A stretch of DNA of 64,000 nucleotides from Winogradskyella jejuensis (lineage in GTDB: Bacteria; Bacteroidota; Bacteroidia; Flavobacteriales; Flavobacteriaceae). The position numbers and the translations under genes were made by a program. Shown piece by piece: positions 1 through 7,591 of the stretch. Position 1 is the stretch's first letter. Every line of letters starts with the position of its first letter. The stretch covers positions 434,001-498,000 of the forward strand of contig NZ_FQWS01000001.1 in assembly GCF_900129745.1 (NCBI RefSeq). The letters are read 5' to 3'. Below the pieces are notes generated by a model. That model saw only the letters and a program-made list of their open reading frames with translations, was not told the DNA's origin and made no database searches.

Positions 1-815
1 CGTCTCCAATCATAAATAATTGAAGCTAGAACAATCCACTCTGACATACTAACTATGTAAGCAACATATCGAATCCAAGGTTGTGTGGGTAAAAAGTATG
101 TATGATGTGCCCAACCAAACATAAGATTAGTAAGCCCAAGGAAGTAAAAGAAAAATGCTTTATTGCTTCGACCCATTTGTTCATCTCCTTTAATCTTCGT
201 CATCACATAAATTGATATGCCATAGACCAGCATATTCCAAGAACCCGTAAAAGAACCGTACGATTTCCATTGTACCGCCATATCCTTTGTGAAGTTCATT
301 CTAAATTCTTCGATAAGCCAAAAATGAGCTTCTGATAAATGATAAATCATAAAAACAATACCTGTTCCCCACATCCAATAATAGACTGGCCAGTTTGAAA
401 TACTACTCCATAGTGTTTTAAATAAGTTGATGCCAAACAAAAGCCAACCAAATAATATTGGAATAATCAAAAAAGGAGTGAAAGCTAGATATTCTCTCCC
501 ATCCATATTACCCAGTACATACGAAAAATAGAGTGATATGCCAGTTAATAGATAAAGAGTAAAATGTGTTTTCAATAGTTTAACAGAGTAGAATTTCAAA
601 TTATTTAGGTAGAAATATATACTACCAATAGCGCCGAGAATAATCCAAGATATTCCAGAGGTGACGTGCAGCGGACGAAGCTTGATAAATGGAAGAGCAT
701 TTTTCAAAAACTCTGGATAGATATACTGTAAAGAAGCAACAAGTCCAAAAATAACGCCTAATAACAACGAACCCAATGCAAGTATTATAAAGTATAATGG
801 ATATTTACTATTCAT
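1..815 (-). CDS. NorB/cbb3-like heme-copper oxidase subunit I (partial, 3' end outside window)
   Basis: I translated this from the raw sequence; it starts at the ATG at 815 and runs off the left edge (271 codons seen). It is a multi-span membrane protein with heme-copper oxidase landmarks: RPLHVTSG after the first span (a heme-ligand type Arg-x-Leu-His), GNMDGREY, a WPVYYWMW span followed by YHLSEAH, and WAHHTYF with the paired histidines typical of the heme-copper site. The short N-terminus and the neighbouring NorC-like cytochrome point to the NorB / cbb3 CcoN branch. It would reduce oxygen or nitric oxide in the inner membrane. It overlaps the cytochrome c gene by 8 bp, suggesting translational coupling. 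Whether it is an oxidase or an NO reductase cannot be decided here. Confidence 0.8.
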   Translation of the reverse strand, partial: MNSKYPLYFIILALGSLLLGVIFGLVASLQYIYPEFLKNALPFIKLRPLHVTSGISWIILGAIGSIYFYLNNLKFYSVKLLKTHFTLYLLTGISLYFSYVLGNMDGREYLAFTPFLIIPILFGWLLFGINLFKTLWSSISNWPVYYWMWGTGIVFMIYHLSEAHFWLIEEFRMNFTKDMAVQWKSYGSFTGSWNMLVYGISIYVMTKIKGDEQMGRSNKAFFFYFLGLTNLMFGWAHHTYFLPTQPWIRYVAYIVSMSEWIVLASIIYDWR

Positions 816-1251
816 CTTTATACTTAATTTTTACCCAGCCAGTAGCTTCTATTACGGATTCTTTATTTGGATAAACCCCAGATTGGTCTATTGCTTTTAG
901 ATATTCTATAATTGCTTCCTTTTCGGAGTTTGAAAAGTTATAGACAGGCATACTCTGAACCCCACTATTTAAAAAGGTGCTGATATAATCGGGACCTTTA
1001 TTAGGGTTTGAGTATATGTTGGTAAGGTCTGGTCCTAAATAACCTCCTAATCCATAAATTTGATGGCAAGACCAGCAATTGTTACGCTGCCATAAATTTT
1101 GCCCAGTAATTGCTTTGGGGGATAAGGCGATAGATGGAGTATAGGAATGTGAACTATAAATCAATCGATTGTAGATTACTAGAATTACAATAAGGGATGA
1201 CAGTACAATCAGCTTAATTTGAGTACCTCTATTTACAGACCAGACCAACAC
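808..1251 (-). CDS. Membrane-anchored c-type cytochrome, NorC-like
   Basis: A 147-residue protein with one N-terminal membrane span (about residues 11-30) and a periplasmic monoheme domain. The heme site is CWSCH near residue 59, followed by GLGGYLGPDLTN, and the likely distal Met ligand is in SMPVYN near residue 105. This layout matches NorC and similar electron-donor subunits. The only in-frame start that keeps the membrane anchor is GTG at 1251 (or a nearby TTG); no ATG occurs before the distal Met. It sits between nrdD (14 bp upstream) and the oxidase subunit it probably feeds, with which it overlaps by 8 bp. Confidence 0.85.
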   Translation of the reverse strand: MLVWSVNRGTQIKLIVLSSLIVILVIYNRLIYSSHSYTPSIALSPKAITGQNLWQRNNCWSCHQIYGLGGYLGPDLTNIYSNPNKGPDYISTFLNSGVQSMPVYNFSNSEKEAIIEYLKAIDQSGVYPNKESVIEATGWVKIKYKDE

Positions 1252-1265
1252 AACAAAGCTACCAA

Positions 1266-3131
1266 TTACAATTCTTCATATATTGCCTTCACTAGTGGTT
1301 GCGCCTCTATCTTTTGAAGCAGGCTTACTCTGTGAGTATTTAAAGAAGTATTTTTTGTTTCTGTATGATAATGTCTTAGATGATGTTCCTTTTGTCGCCC
1401 AGAACTAAAATTTGATACGCGTTTTAAATACCCTATAACACGCGTTGCGTGGTCAATATTAGTAGACTCACATTCTTTGCATCTAAATACTGTACTTTTA
1501 TCGATGTGGTCACAATCATTACAAATCGTTATTCTAATATTGAAACAGAAGTAATTACACCCAGCTTTAGCAGTAGCATAAATAAGCTTTATAAATCCTT
1601 CTTTATTAGGAGTTTCTTCTAAATTAAGATGTAGTGCAGAACCTCCATCTAAGTATTTTATAGTCTCGCTGCCGTGCAGTACTATTTTGTCCAAAGAGTT
1701 TGTGGTTTCATCCTCAACTATATAGAAATAGGAATTATAGCAATCTCTATTGACTATTAATCCGTCTTCCATATCCCATTTAGCATTTTTCACGCCAAGA
1801 TTTTCTGCGGGAACAAATTCTGTATTAAACATATATCCGTACTCTAGTTTTCCTGCTCTGTTTTCATCATATATTAGCTTTAGGTATTTATTTACAAAGT
1901 TTTTATATGTTTTATTGTTTCCGACTGTTACGCCTTGACTCTCTGCTGCTTCTACCATTCCATTAATGCCTATTGTCAGGAATTGCTTTTCCAATGATAT
2001 GAATCCAGCACTATAGGCTGGCAGTAATCCCGCTTCATAATATTCTTCCATCAATTTCCTAAAAGCCACTTGATATTTGTGAACTTTTTTAACCTCTTCA
2101 ACAATGTTTGCATTGTTCTGTATAAGCCTATTCATATTTAACGTAATCACATTTATAGAACCTGTGGCCACACCACCAGCACCTAAGGAATAACTGAAGG
2201 TGTTATCACTAATTTCATTACGTAATCGACAGCAGGAAGCTAGACTATCTGCATTTTCAGACTGATAGATAAAAAATGAGTTGCCTTCACTTAGCTCTTG
2301 TGCACACATTTCTGTGAATTCTAAATCTACTGGTTGCCCATCTTTTGTAAGCATCGCTGCAGTCACTACAGGAAATGTAAGAATGGCTCTAGAACGTTCT
2401 TGATTAAACCATTTCATAAAAAACGTCTGTAATTTTTTAACGCTTTTCCATTGAGGTTTGGTCATATCCGGGAAAACAAAATCACCAAACATACTATTGA
2501 AGTACGCTTCATCATATAACGAAATATTCCAAAACACAGATTGATAGCCTCTTGCAGCAGCAGGCTGATTTATTGCATAAACGACGTGTTGTAAATGATT
2601 TTCAATAAGTTTTTGATTGGTATTTAAATAATCTTCTCCATAATCTACAGATGCAAAATGGTCAAAGTACATTAGAAACTCTACCGTAGCAAGGGCACCT
2701 GCGAATTGTGAGCTTATCGCGAAAACGAGATTTACAAACTCACCACAGAAACTTTCAAGATGCTTTGGGGCACGACTTTCGCCACCGAGCTTAGTAAGTC
2801 CATCTAGTAAAAAAGGATACATACTTATAGATGTGCAGTACGGCTTAAGAGAAGTCTCGTCGTGAACATAGATTTCGTGAGACTCTATTTGTCGTATATA
2901 TTCATTGGCGAGCTCTTCTCCATAAAGAGCATTTATTTTCTGTTTTATTAATTCACGATTTACCTGAATATTGACATCTTTGTTTATCTCAGCTTCCATA
3001 GTAGCGATATTTTTTGAGGTAACATTAGCGTTAGCGTCTACTTTAGAGCCATCAGCAGCATTTGCTGAGTTAAGATATTGCTTGATGAAATCTATTTTTT
3101 TATCAATTTGTTCTTGGGTTAATCGTATCAT
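1266..3131 (-). CDS. nrdD: Anaerobic ribonucleoside-triphosphate reductase (class III)
   Basis: A 621-residue glycyl-radical enzyme that makes dNTPs without oxygen. Visible landmarks: active-site cysteines in KPYCTS (about residue 98) and SCCRLRNE (about residue 300), a four-cysteine zinc site CNDCDH...CKEC near residues 538-555, and the glycyl radical loop RVIGYL with Gly567. It lacks the N-terminal ATP-cone found in the longer E. coli enzyme, so activity-site allostery is probably absent, as in Thermotoga-type NrdD. About 54 residues follow the radical glycine, a longer tail than in E. coli. The activase gene nrdG lies 3 bp upstream on the same strand, so the two are surely one operon. Confidence 0.95.
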   Translation of the reverse strand: MIRLTQEQIDKKIDFIKQYLNSANAADGSKVDANANVTSKNIATMEAEINKDVNIQVNRELIKQKINALYGEELANEYIRQIESHEIYVHDETSLKPYCTSISMYPFLLDGLTKLGGESRAPKHLESFCGEFVNLVFAISSQFAGALATVEFLMYFDHFASVDYGEDYLNTNQKLIENHLQHVVYAINQPAAARGYQSVFWNISLYDEAYFNSMFGDFVFPDMTKPQWKSVKKLQTFFMKWFNQERSRAILTFPVVTAAMLTKDGQPVDLEFTEMCAQELSEGNSFFIYQSENADSLASCCRLRNEISDNTFSYSLGAGGVATGSINVITLNMNRLIQNNANIVEEVKKVHKYQVAFRKLMEEYYEAGLLPAYSAGFISLEKQFLTIGINGMVEAAESQGVTVGNNKTYKNFVNKYLKLIYDENRAGKLEYGYMFNTEFVPAENLGVKNAKWDMEDGLIVNRDCYNSYFYIVEDETTNSLDKIVLHGSETIKYLDGGSALHLNLEETPNKEGFIKLIYATAKAGCNYFCFNIRITICNDCDHIDKSTVFRCKECESTNIDHATRVIGYLKRVSNFSSGRQKEHHLRHYHTETKNTSLNTHRVSLLQKIEAQPLVKAIYEEL

Positions 3132-3134
3132 AGT

Positions 3135-3584
3135 TTATTGTTTTAGGAATAAGTGGTTCAGTTTTTTATTAGTGGCGACTTCGACAAAAAGTTGGTTGGT
3201 GGTAATACTATCAAGACCTCCTTTTTTATAGTCCCAACGACCTGTTTTAAGCCAAGTAAGATGCTTTTTAACTTCTAAGTCAATTGTTTCCTCACCAGTG
3301 TAAAGACAAGTTTTATAACCCTGTGCTTGAGCGTATTTCAACTTTGCGATAAGTTCTTTTTTATGCCATTCTCCACCCATAAAAACCACACAAGAAGCAA
3401 AGCCGAAATATCTGTAAAGAATTGCTCTGTAAGCACTATTTGTCAATTTTGCACCACTTCCTTCTTTCCAAAGGAAAGGAGAATGACACCCTTTACATCT
3501 TAATGGACAGCCTGAAATAGTAAAACATAAACTTATCTCCCCCGGAACTTCTTGTAAAACAACGTGAAAATCGTAACAATGCAT
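3135..3584 (-). CDS. nrdG: Anaerobic ribonucleotide reductase activating protein (radical SAM)
   Basis: A 149-residue radical-SAM activase that installs the glycyl radical on NrdD. The 4Fe-4S site is the CxxxCxxC motif in GCPLRCKGCH near residues 26-34, followed by SPFLW as in other NrdG proteins; a short glycine-rich stretch FMGGEW near residue 70 fits the SAM-binding GGE motif. It is the first gene of the nrdGD operon, with nrdD starting 3 bp after its stop. The 180-bp gap upstream is AT-rich; I found no convincing FNR-type palindrome in it. Confidence 0.93.
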   Translation of the reverse strand: MHCYDFHVVLQEVPGEISLCFTISGCPLRCKGCHSPFLWKEGSGAKLTNSAYRAILYRYFGFASCVVFMGGEWHKKELIAKLKYAQAQGYKTCLYTGEETIDLEVKKHLTWLKTGRWDYKKGGLDSITTNQLFVEVATNKKLNHLFLKQ

Positions 3585-3764
3585 AATTTAAGTATTAAAA
3601 GACCTTTTAATCTTTTATAAAGATATTTTTTTATCGCACTTATTTTAAAATTATGTTTTGTAGTTATTAAAAGGGTTATTAACAATCCTTAAATACAGGC
3701 ATAATCGCACAGAATTATATCCTTCTTAAGACGATATTATTTTATAAGATAGCTCTGAGCCACA

Positions 3765-4604
3765 TCAAATCTTTACAGTAAGTACAGGTTTCATAGAATG
3801 GTTAGCTACATCTTCACTAATACTTCCGTGTAATAGATGCGATAAGCCTTTTCTTCCGTGAGTAGGAATTGCAATAATATCTGCTGAAGATAAATGTGAA
3901 TAATTATTGATTCCCTCTTCGATAGAAAAGTCTGCATAACGATTTACCATTTTAATAGCGGCTACTGGGTCTGGATGTTCAGCTTTCTTAAAAAAGGCGA
4001 ACAACGTTTCATCCATTTGCTTTGTACTTTTAAAAGATTTCCCAGGTAAATTGATATATAAAAAGTCCATTTTAGCATTAAGCATTTTCGCTACAATGGA
4101 TATACGTTTAAAAGCATCGACACTTTCCTCCTTGAAATCACTGACAAATAAAACATTTTCTGACGAAAAATGAATTCCATTTTTTTTGACTACTAAGAGA
4201 GGAACACTTGAGTTTCTCACTACTTTTTCTGTATTACTACCAGTAGTTATTTCGGAAATACCTTTACTACCATTAGAACCCATTATTATCATATCAGCCG
4301 AAATCTCTTCAGCCATTGTACTAATACTTTTAAAGTCGATATGATTTTGCAGTACAGGCTCAACTATTATGTTTTCAAGAAAATCCTTATCGAGAAATTC
4401 ATCAAATCTTTTTGATGTAAGCTTAGAATAGTAAATTCTCTTTGTCATCGTATCTACCGGTTCGTGAGTCAACGAGACATCATCAAACTCCGTCATATGG
4501 GTTAAAACTAGTTTAGCCGATATACGTTTTGCAATACTAGCTCCTACGGTGAGCGCTTGTTCCGATTCTTTTGAAAAATCTACAGGAATAAGAATTGTTT
4601 TCAT
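3765..4604 (-). CDS. Universal stress protein, tandem UspA domains
   Basis: A 279-residue cytoplasmic protein made of two UspA (adenine-nucleotide alpha hydrolase fold) domains. The first ends with the full ATP-binding pattern G-x2-G-x9-GS (from MGSNG, about residues 110-125). The second, near residues 248-263, keeps G-x9-GS but has Pro where the first Gly should be (IPTHG), so it may bind nucleotide less well. Tandem Usps of this type in Bacteroidota and Proteobacteria are often induced under oxygen limitation; the FNR-like palindrome 50 bp upstream and the anaerobic genes downstream fit that. Start is the ATG at 4604, directly followed upstream by nested repeats described separately. Confidence 0.9.
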   Translation of the reverse strand: MKTILIPVDFSKESEQALTVGASIAKRISAKLVLTHMTEFDDVSLTHEPVDTMTKRIYYSKLTSKRFDEFLDKDFLENIIVEPVLQNHIDFKSISTMAEEISADMIIMGSNGSKGISEITTGSNTEKVVRNSSVPLLVVKKNGIHFSSENVLFVSDFKEESVDAFKRISIVAKMLNAKMDFLYINLPGKSFKSTKQMDETLFAFFKKAEHPDPVAAIKMVNRYADFSIEEGINNYSHLSSADIIAIPTHGRKGLSHLLHGSISEDVANHSMKPVLTVKI

Positions 4605-4620
4605 TTGAGTAAATTATATA

Positions 4621-4641
4621 ACTCAAAAGTAACTTTTGAGT
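4621..4641 (-). promoter_or_regulatory. Perfect 10-bp inverted repeat just upstream of usp, overlapping a -7-like box
   Basis: ACTCAAAAGT and ACTTTTGAGT flank a single central base, a 21-bp near-perfect palindrome ending 17 bp before the usp start. Read on the minus strand, bases 4631-4624 are TACTTTTG, an exact match to the Bacteroidota -7 consensus TAnnTTTG. A third copy of the half-site (ACTCAAA on the minus strand, 4610-4604) runs into the start codon. This could be a repressor operator over the promoter or an RNA switch. The function is inferred; the repeats are directly visible. Confidence 0.6.
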
Positions 4642-4652
4642 ATGCTATAAAA

Positions 4653-4668
4653 GATGATATAAATCATC
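4653..4668 (-). promoter_or_regulatory. FNR/CRP-family-like palindrome upstream of usp
   Basis: GATGATATAAATCATC has 6-bp arms around ATAA; its core TGAT-N4-ATCA is the FNR-type half-site pair (consensus TTGAT-N4-ATCAA), with the outer T/A replaced by A/T. Its centre is about 40 bp upstream of where transcription would begin if the -7-like box at 4624-4631 is used, which is the usual class II activator position. A Crp/Fnr regulator is not encoded in the window. Confidence 0.55.
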
Positions 4669-4770
4669 ACTCTAAATGGAGCCTTGACCCAAAGAAGAAT
4701 ATTATTAGCATAATTATACCAAATGAATCTAAAACACTATAAATTTTAAGATGTAGAGTGAAAAAAAAAC

Positions 4771-4792
4771 TATTCTGTACTTATTCTGTACT
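4771..4792. repeat. Two tandem copies of an 11-bp sequence
   Basis: TATTCTGTACT occurs twice head to tail with no gap, about 50 bp past the 3' end of the initiator tRNA gene. Purpose unknown; it could be a small tandem duplication, a binding site or the trace of an integration event. No integrase gene is nearby. Confidence 0.6.
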
Positions 4793-4799
4793 ATATGTA

Positions 4800-4830
4800 A
4801 AAAAGAAAGACTTCACATTTCTGTGAAGCC
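4800..4830 (-). terminator. Rho-independent terminator after tRNA-fMet
   Basis: A 7-bp stem CTTCACA / TGTGAAG (4811-4828) with a 4-nt loop, followed on the minus strand by a U-rich run (4800-4810), lies 16 bp past the tRNA 3' end. Confidence 0.75.
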
Positions 4831-4843
4831 TTGTCTTTACTAG

Positions 4844-4916
<73 letters not shown>

Positions 4917-4989
4917 ATATAAATCTAAATTGATTAATCTTAGCTTTTAACTTTCGGTTCATAATGCCGACTCAATCATTTTAGGACTG

Positions 4990-4997
4990 CAAAGATA
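4990..4997 (-). promoter_or_regulatory. -7-like promoter box for tRNA-fMet
   Basis: On the minus strand the sequence is TATCTTTG, an exact TAnnTTTG match about 74 bp upstream of the mature tRNA 5' end. No good TTTG -33 element is seen at the usual spacing, so the promoter call rests on this box alone. Confidence 0.5.
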
Positions 4998-5026
4998 ATA
5001 CTTTATTTTACTTTTAAAAGTTTTAT

Positions 5027-5061
5027 CAAAAAAATAACCTTCAAAATTTGTTGAAGGTTAT
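5027..5061 (-). terminator. Terminator after the LRR gene
   Basis: A perfect 11-bp stem ATAACCTTCAA / TTGAAGGTTAT with a 6-nt loop (5034-5061), followed on the minus strand by seven or more U residues, lies 25 bp past the LRR stop codon. Confidence 0.85.
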
Positions 5062-5086
5062 CAAAATTATCTTCTGTTTTTATTCT

Positions 5087-5932
5087 CTAGTTATCGCCAT
5101 CAACGAATTCATCTAAAGTTACAAGCTGGCCTTTACGATTTTCATCGTCAATATCAAATGTTTTGATGTTTGGCATCTGCTCTTGAAGCTTTGCAAAGTT
5201 ACCCGTAAAACTGTTGTTGCCTAACAATAATGTGTTTAGATTATTTAACCGCGCTAAGCTAGAAGGCAAACTACCATAAAAACTATTGTTAGATAAAACC
5301 AATTCTTCAAGATTGGCTAAATTACCTATATCACTTAGAAGGTTTCCGAATAATTTATTATCAAAAACACTAAGAACTTTTAGATTCTTTAATTTGGATA
5401 AACTGGTTGGTAACTTGCCTGTAAGCTGGTTGCTACTTAAAATTAAGTCTTCTAGATTTGATAAGTTTCCTATAGATTCTGGAATCTCACCAATAAAATC
5501 GTTATTGTAAATTTCTAATGATTTAAGATTAACTAGTAAACCAATACTTCTAGGGATAGTTCCTGAAATCCTATTGGAATAAAGTCTTAGAGACTCTAGT
5601 TGCTTTAGTTCTGTAATTTCTTGAGGTAACTCACCTCCAATAGCATTAAATGATAAGTCTAGAATTTTTAGATTTTTAAGACTCTTAATACTTTTTGGTA
5701 ATTCTCCCTTTAAATTATTAAACATCAATTTAATGCCTACAACATTATCGTTCTTGATAGTAACTCCATACCATGAAGATACAGGAGCAGATAAATCCCA
5801 CTTGTTTTTCCAGTTATCACCATCAGTAGAATTATATAAATCGATGAGAGCGTCCTTTTCTGTTTTTGAAATATTTGCAAATGAAATTGCAGTTACAAAA
5901 AGACATGATAAGAAAAAGTAAAACGTTTTCAT
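5087..5932 (-). CDS. Secreted leucine-rich repeat protein
   Basis: From ATG 5932 the protein has 281 residues; an upstream in-frame ATG at 5968 would only add a stretch ahead of the clear signal peptide (MKTFYFF...). A -7-like box TATATTTG (minus strand, 5978-5971) overlaps the upstream candidate's reading and supports the shorter start. The mature part begins with a plant-LRR type cap (KDALIDLYNSTDGDNW and SSWYGVT) and then holds about eight 24-residue repeats of the form L-xx-L-xx-L-x-L-xx-N-xx-GxIP. It probably works as a periplasmic or surface binding module. No type IX sorting domain is visible at the C-terminus. It is a single-gene unit. Confidence 0.85.
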   Translation of the reverse strand: MKTFYFFLSCLFVTAISFANISKTEKDALIDLYNSTDGDNWKNKWDLSAPVSSWYGVTIKNDNVVGIKLMFNNLKGELPKSIKSLKNLKILDLSFNAIGGELPQEITELKQLESLRLYSNRISGTIPRSIGLLVNLKSLEIYNNDFIGEIPESIGNLSNLEDLILSSNQLTGKLPTSLSKLKNLKVLSVFDNKLFGNLLSDIGNLANLEELVLSNNSFYGSLPSSLARLNNLNTLLLGNNSFTGNFAKLQEQMPNIKTFDIDDENRKGQLVTLDEFVDGDN

Positions 5933-6060
5933 ATTTGGTTGATTTGGGCGAGGGAACCGTTTTAACAACTCAAATATATAAGAAAATCACTTTATTACCG
6001 ATAAAACAATCTGTTTTTTCGATGAAATGCACGCTATTTAAATAGTTCTTGGGAGAATCC

Positions 6061-6243
6061 TTACTGTTCTATGCTGTTTGCGTCTACATATTCTACAACA
6101 GTTCCGTCAGTAACTGCTGTAACTTGAATTGGATTACAACACACTTCGCAATCTTCTATGTAGGTTTGATGAGTAACAGAAACGTCAATTAGCATTGAAA
6201 TTTCTTCCCAGCAATACGGACATTGAAAAAAATACTCTTCCAC
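6061..6243 (-). CDS. CPXCG motif-containing cysteine-rich protein
   Basis: A 60-residue zinc-ribbon protein with two cysteine pairs, CPYC at residue 9 and CEVCC near residue 34, the latter followed by NPIQV as in the CPXCG family. Function is unknown for the family. The gene starts 11 bp after the TolC gene, so it is probably the last cistron of the efflux operon, though a link in function is not established. Confidence 0.85.
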   Translation of the reverse strand: MEEYFFQCPYCWEEISMLIDVSVTHQTYIEDCEVCCNPIQVTAVTDGTVVEYVDANSIEQ

Positions 6244-6254
6244 GTTTTTATTGA

Positions 6255-7568
6255 TTATAATTCGACATTAAGTAACTCTCCACTAATCTGAAGCACGATA
6301 ATCTCAGCCAATTTAGCATCGTACTTCGCTTGATTTTTACTTAAAACAGCATTGAGAAGATTAAGCTGCGCTTGTCTAAACTCGATTGAAGTCACTTGTC
6401 CTAATTTGAATTTCTCCTGCGTGCGTTCAAAATTGTTTTTTGCAGTTTTAATATTATCCTCTTGCACTTCGTAGATGCGCAACTTATTCTTATAGTCGTC
6501 CCAAGCATTGTTAAAGTTACGCTCGATTTCAATTTTAAGCTGTTCTTTCTGAAGTTTTTGATTTTCGAGGTTTATTCGGGCATTTTTTACTCGGGTAATT
6601 GTACCGCCACCGTCGAATAAATTCCAAGTTAGATTAATTCCAGCGGCAACATTAGTGCTTGTATTTTGCAATACAAAAGCCAAAGGGCTATTATTGTTAG
6701 ACTCATTCCAGCCATAAGTACCAGTAAGACCAATGGTTGGGAGATATCCAGATTTATTGGCCTTGAGTGTAAACTCGTTAATAGCAATATTTTTCTCGTT
6801 CTGAATTAACCTTACATTATTTGAATAGAGCTTGTTTAACAAGTCTTCTTTGTTAAGTTGAAATAGAAAATTAACTGTGGTATCGACTTCAAATTGATTT
6901 GAAATTTTATTGCCAGTAACTAGGTTTAAATCGCGTTTTAGATTAATTAAATTTTGTCTGGAGTTAATAATACTTATACTATCATTATTGATATCAACCT
7001 CGGCATTTAAAACATCTAATTTGGTGTTTTGTCCATAATCAAACTGATACTCACTTCGTGTAAGTCTATCTCTAGAGATTTCGATGGTTTCTTCAAAAGA
7101 TTTTAAATTTTCACTTTGCCGCGCTACATTATAATACACGGTGAGTAATTGAACCATCGTGTTCTCAATGGTTTCTCTCGCTTGTAGCTCAGACAAATTA
7201 TATTCTTCTTTTAATCGCTTATAATTATAGTATCTCCCTAATCCATCAAAAAGCGTGTAATTAAGGTTTATCGATGCATTGTAACGTCTTGTCTCTGCGC
7301 CTTCTGCAACTCTAGTATCACCGTTTGCCAATTGTCCTTCGGCATTCTGGCGGTCTATATTTCCACCAGCGTTTCCTGTCAACGTTGGTAAGTAACCAGA
7401 GTTTAAAATCGCTTTATTATTTTCCGCAACTTCAACATTGTTATTTGCTATTTGAATACCATAGTTGTGTTCTAAAGCCAATTGAACCGCATCCGATGGT
7501 TTTACAACTTGTTGTGCGTTAGCAAGGTTAAAAACGAGTAATAATAGTATTATTTGTAATTGTTTCAT
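6255..7568 (-). CDS. TolC-family outer membrane efflux protein
   Basis: From ATG 7568 the protein has 437 residues with a signal peptide (MKQLQIILLLLVFNLANA). An in-frame ATG 18 bp earlier would add six residues before the signal and is less likely. The body shows the duplicated alpha-helical and beta-strand pattern of TolC/OEP proteins: a helix with LALEHNYGI near the mature N-terminus, internal repeats around NLNYTLFDGLGRYYN and INLTWNLFDGGGTITR, and long coiled helices. It forms the outer membrane channel for the RND pump encoded just upstream; only 23 bp separate the two genes. Confidence 0.93.
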   Translation of the reverse strand: MKQLQIILLLLVFNLANAQQVVKPSDAVQLALEHNYGIQIANNNVEVAENNKAILNSGYLPTLTGNAGGNIDRQNAEGQLANGDTRVAEGAETRRYNASINLNYTLFDGLGRYYNYKRLKEEYNLSELQARETIENTMVQLLTVYYNVARQSENLKSFEETIEISRDRLTRSEYQFDYGQNTKLDVLNAEVDINNDSISIINSRQNLINLKRDLNLVTGNKISNQFEVDTTVNFLFQLNKEDLLNKLYSNNVRLIQNEKNIAINEFTLKANKSGYLPTIGLTGTYGWNESNNNSPLAFVLQNTSTNVAAGINLTWNLFDGGGTITRVKNARINLENQKLQKEQLKIEIERNFNNAWDDYKNKLRIYEVQEDNIKTAKNNFERTQEKFKLGQVTSIEFRQAQLNLLNAVLSKNQAKYDAKLAEIIVLQISGELLNVEL

Positions 7569-7591
7569 GTGTTTTATTCTGAACAAATCAT

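Noticed and set aside
3585-3764. FNR-type box upstream of nrdG
   Set aside because: I scanned the gap and found only AT-rich short repeats, none close to TTGAT-N4-ATCAA.
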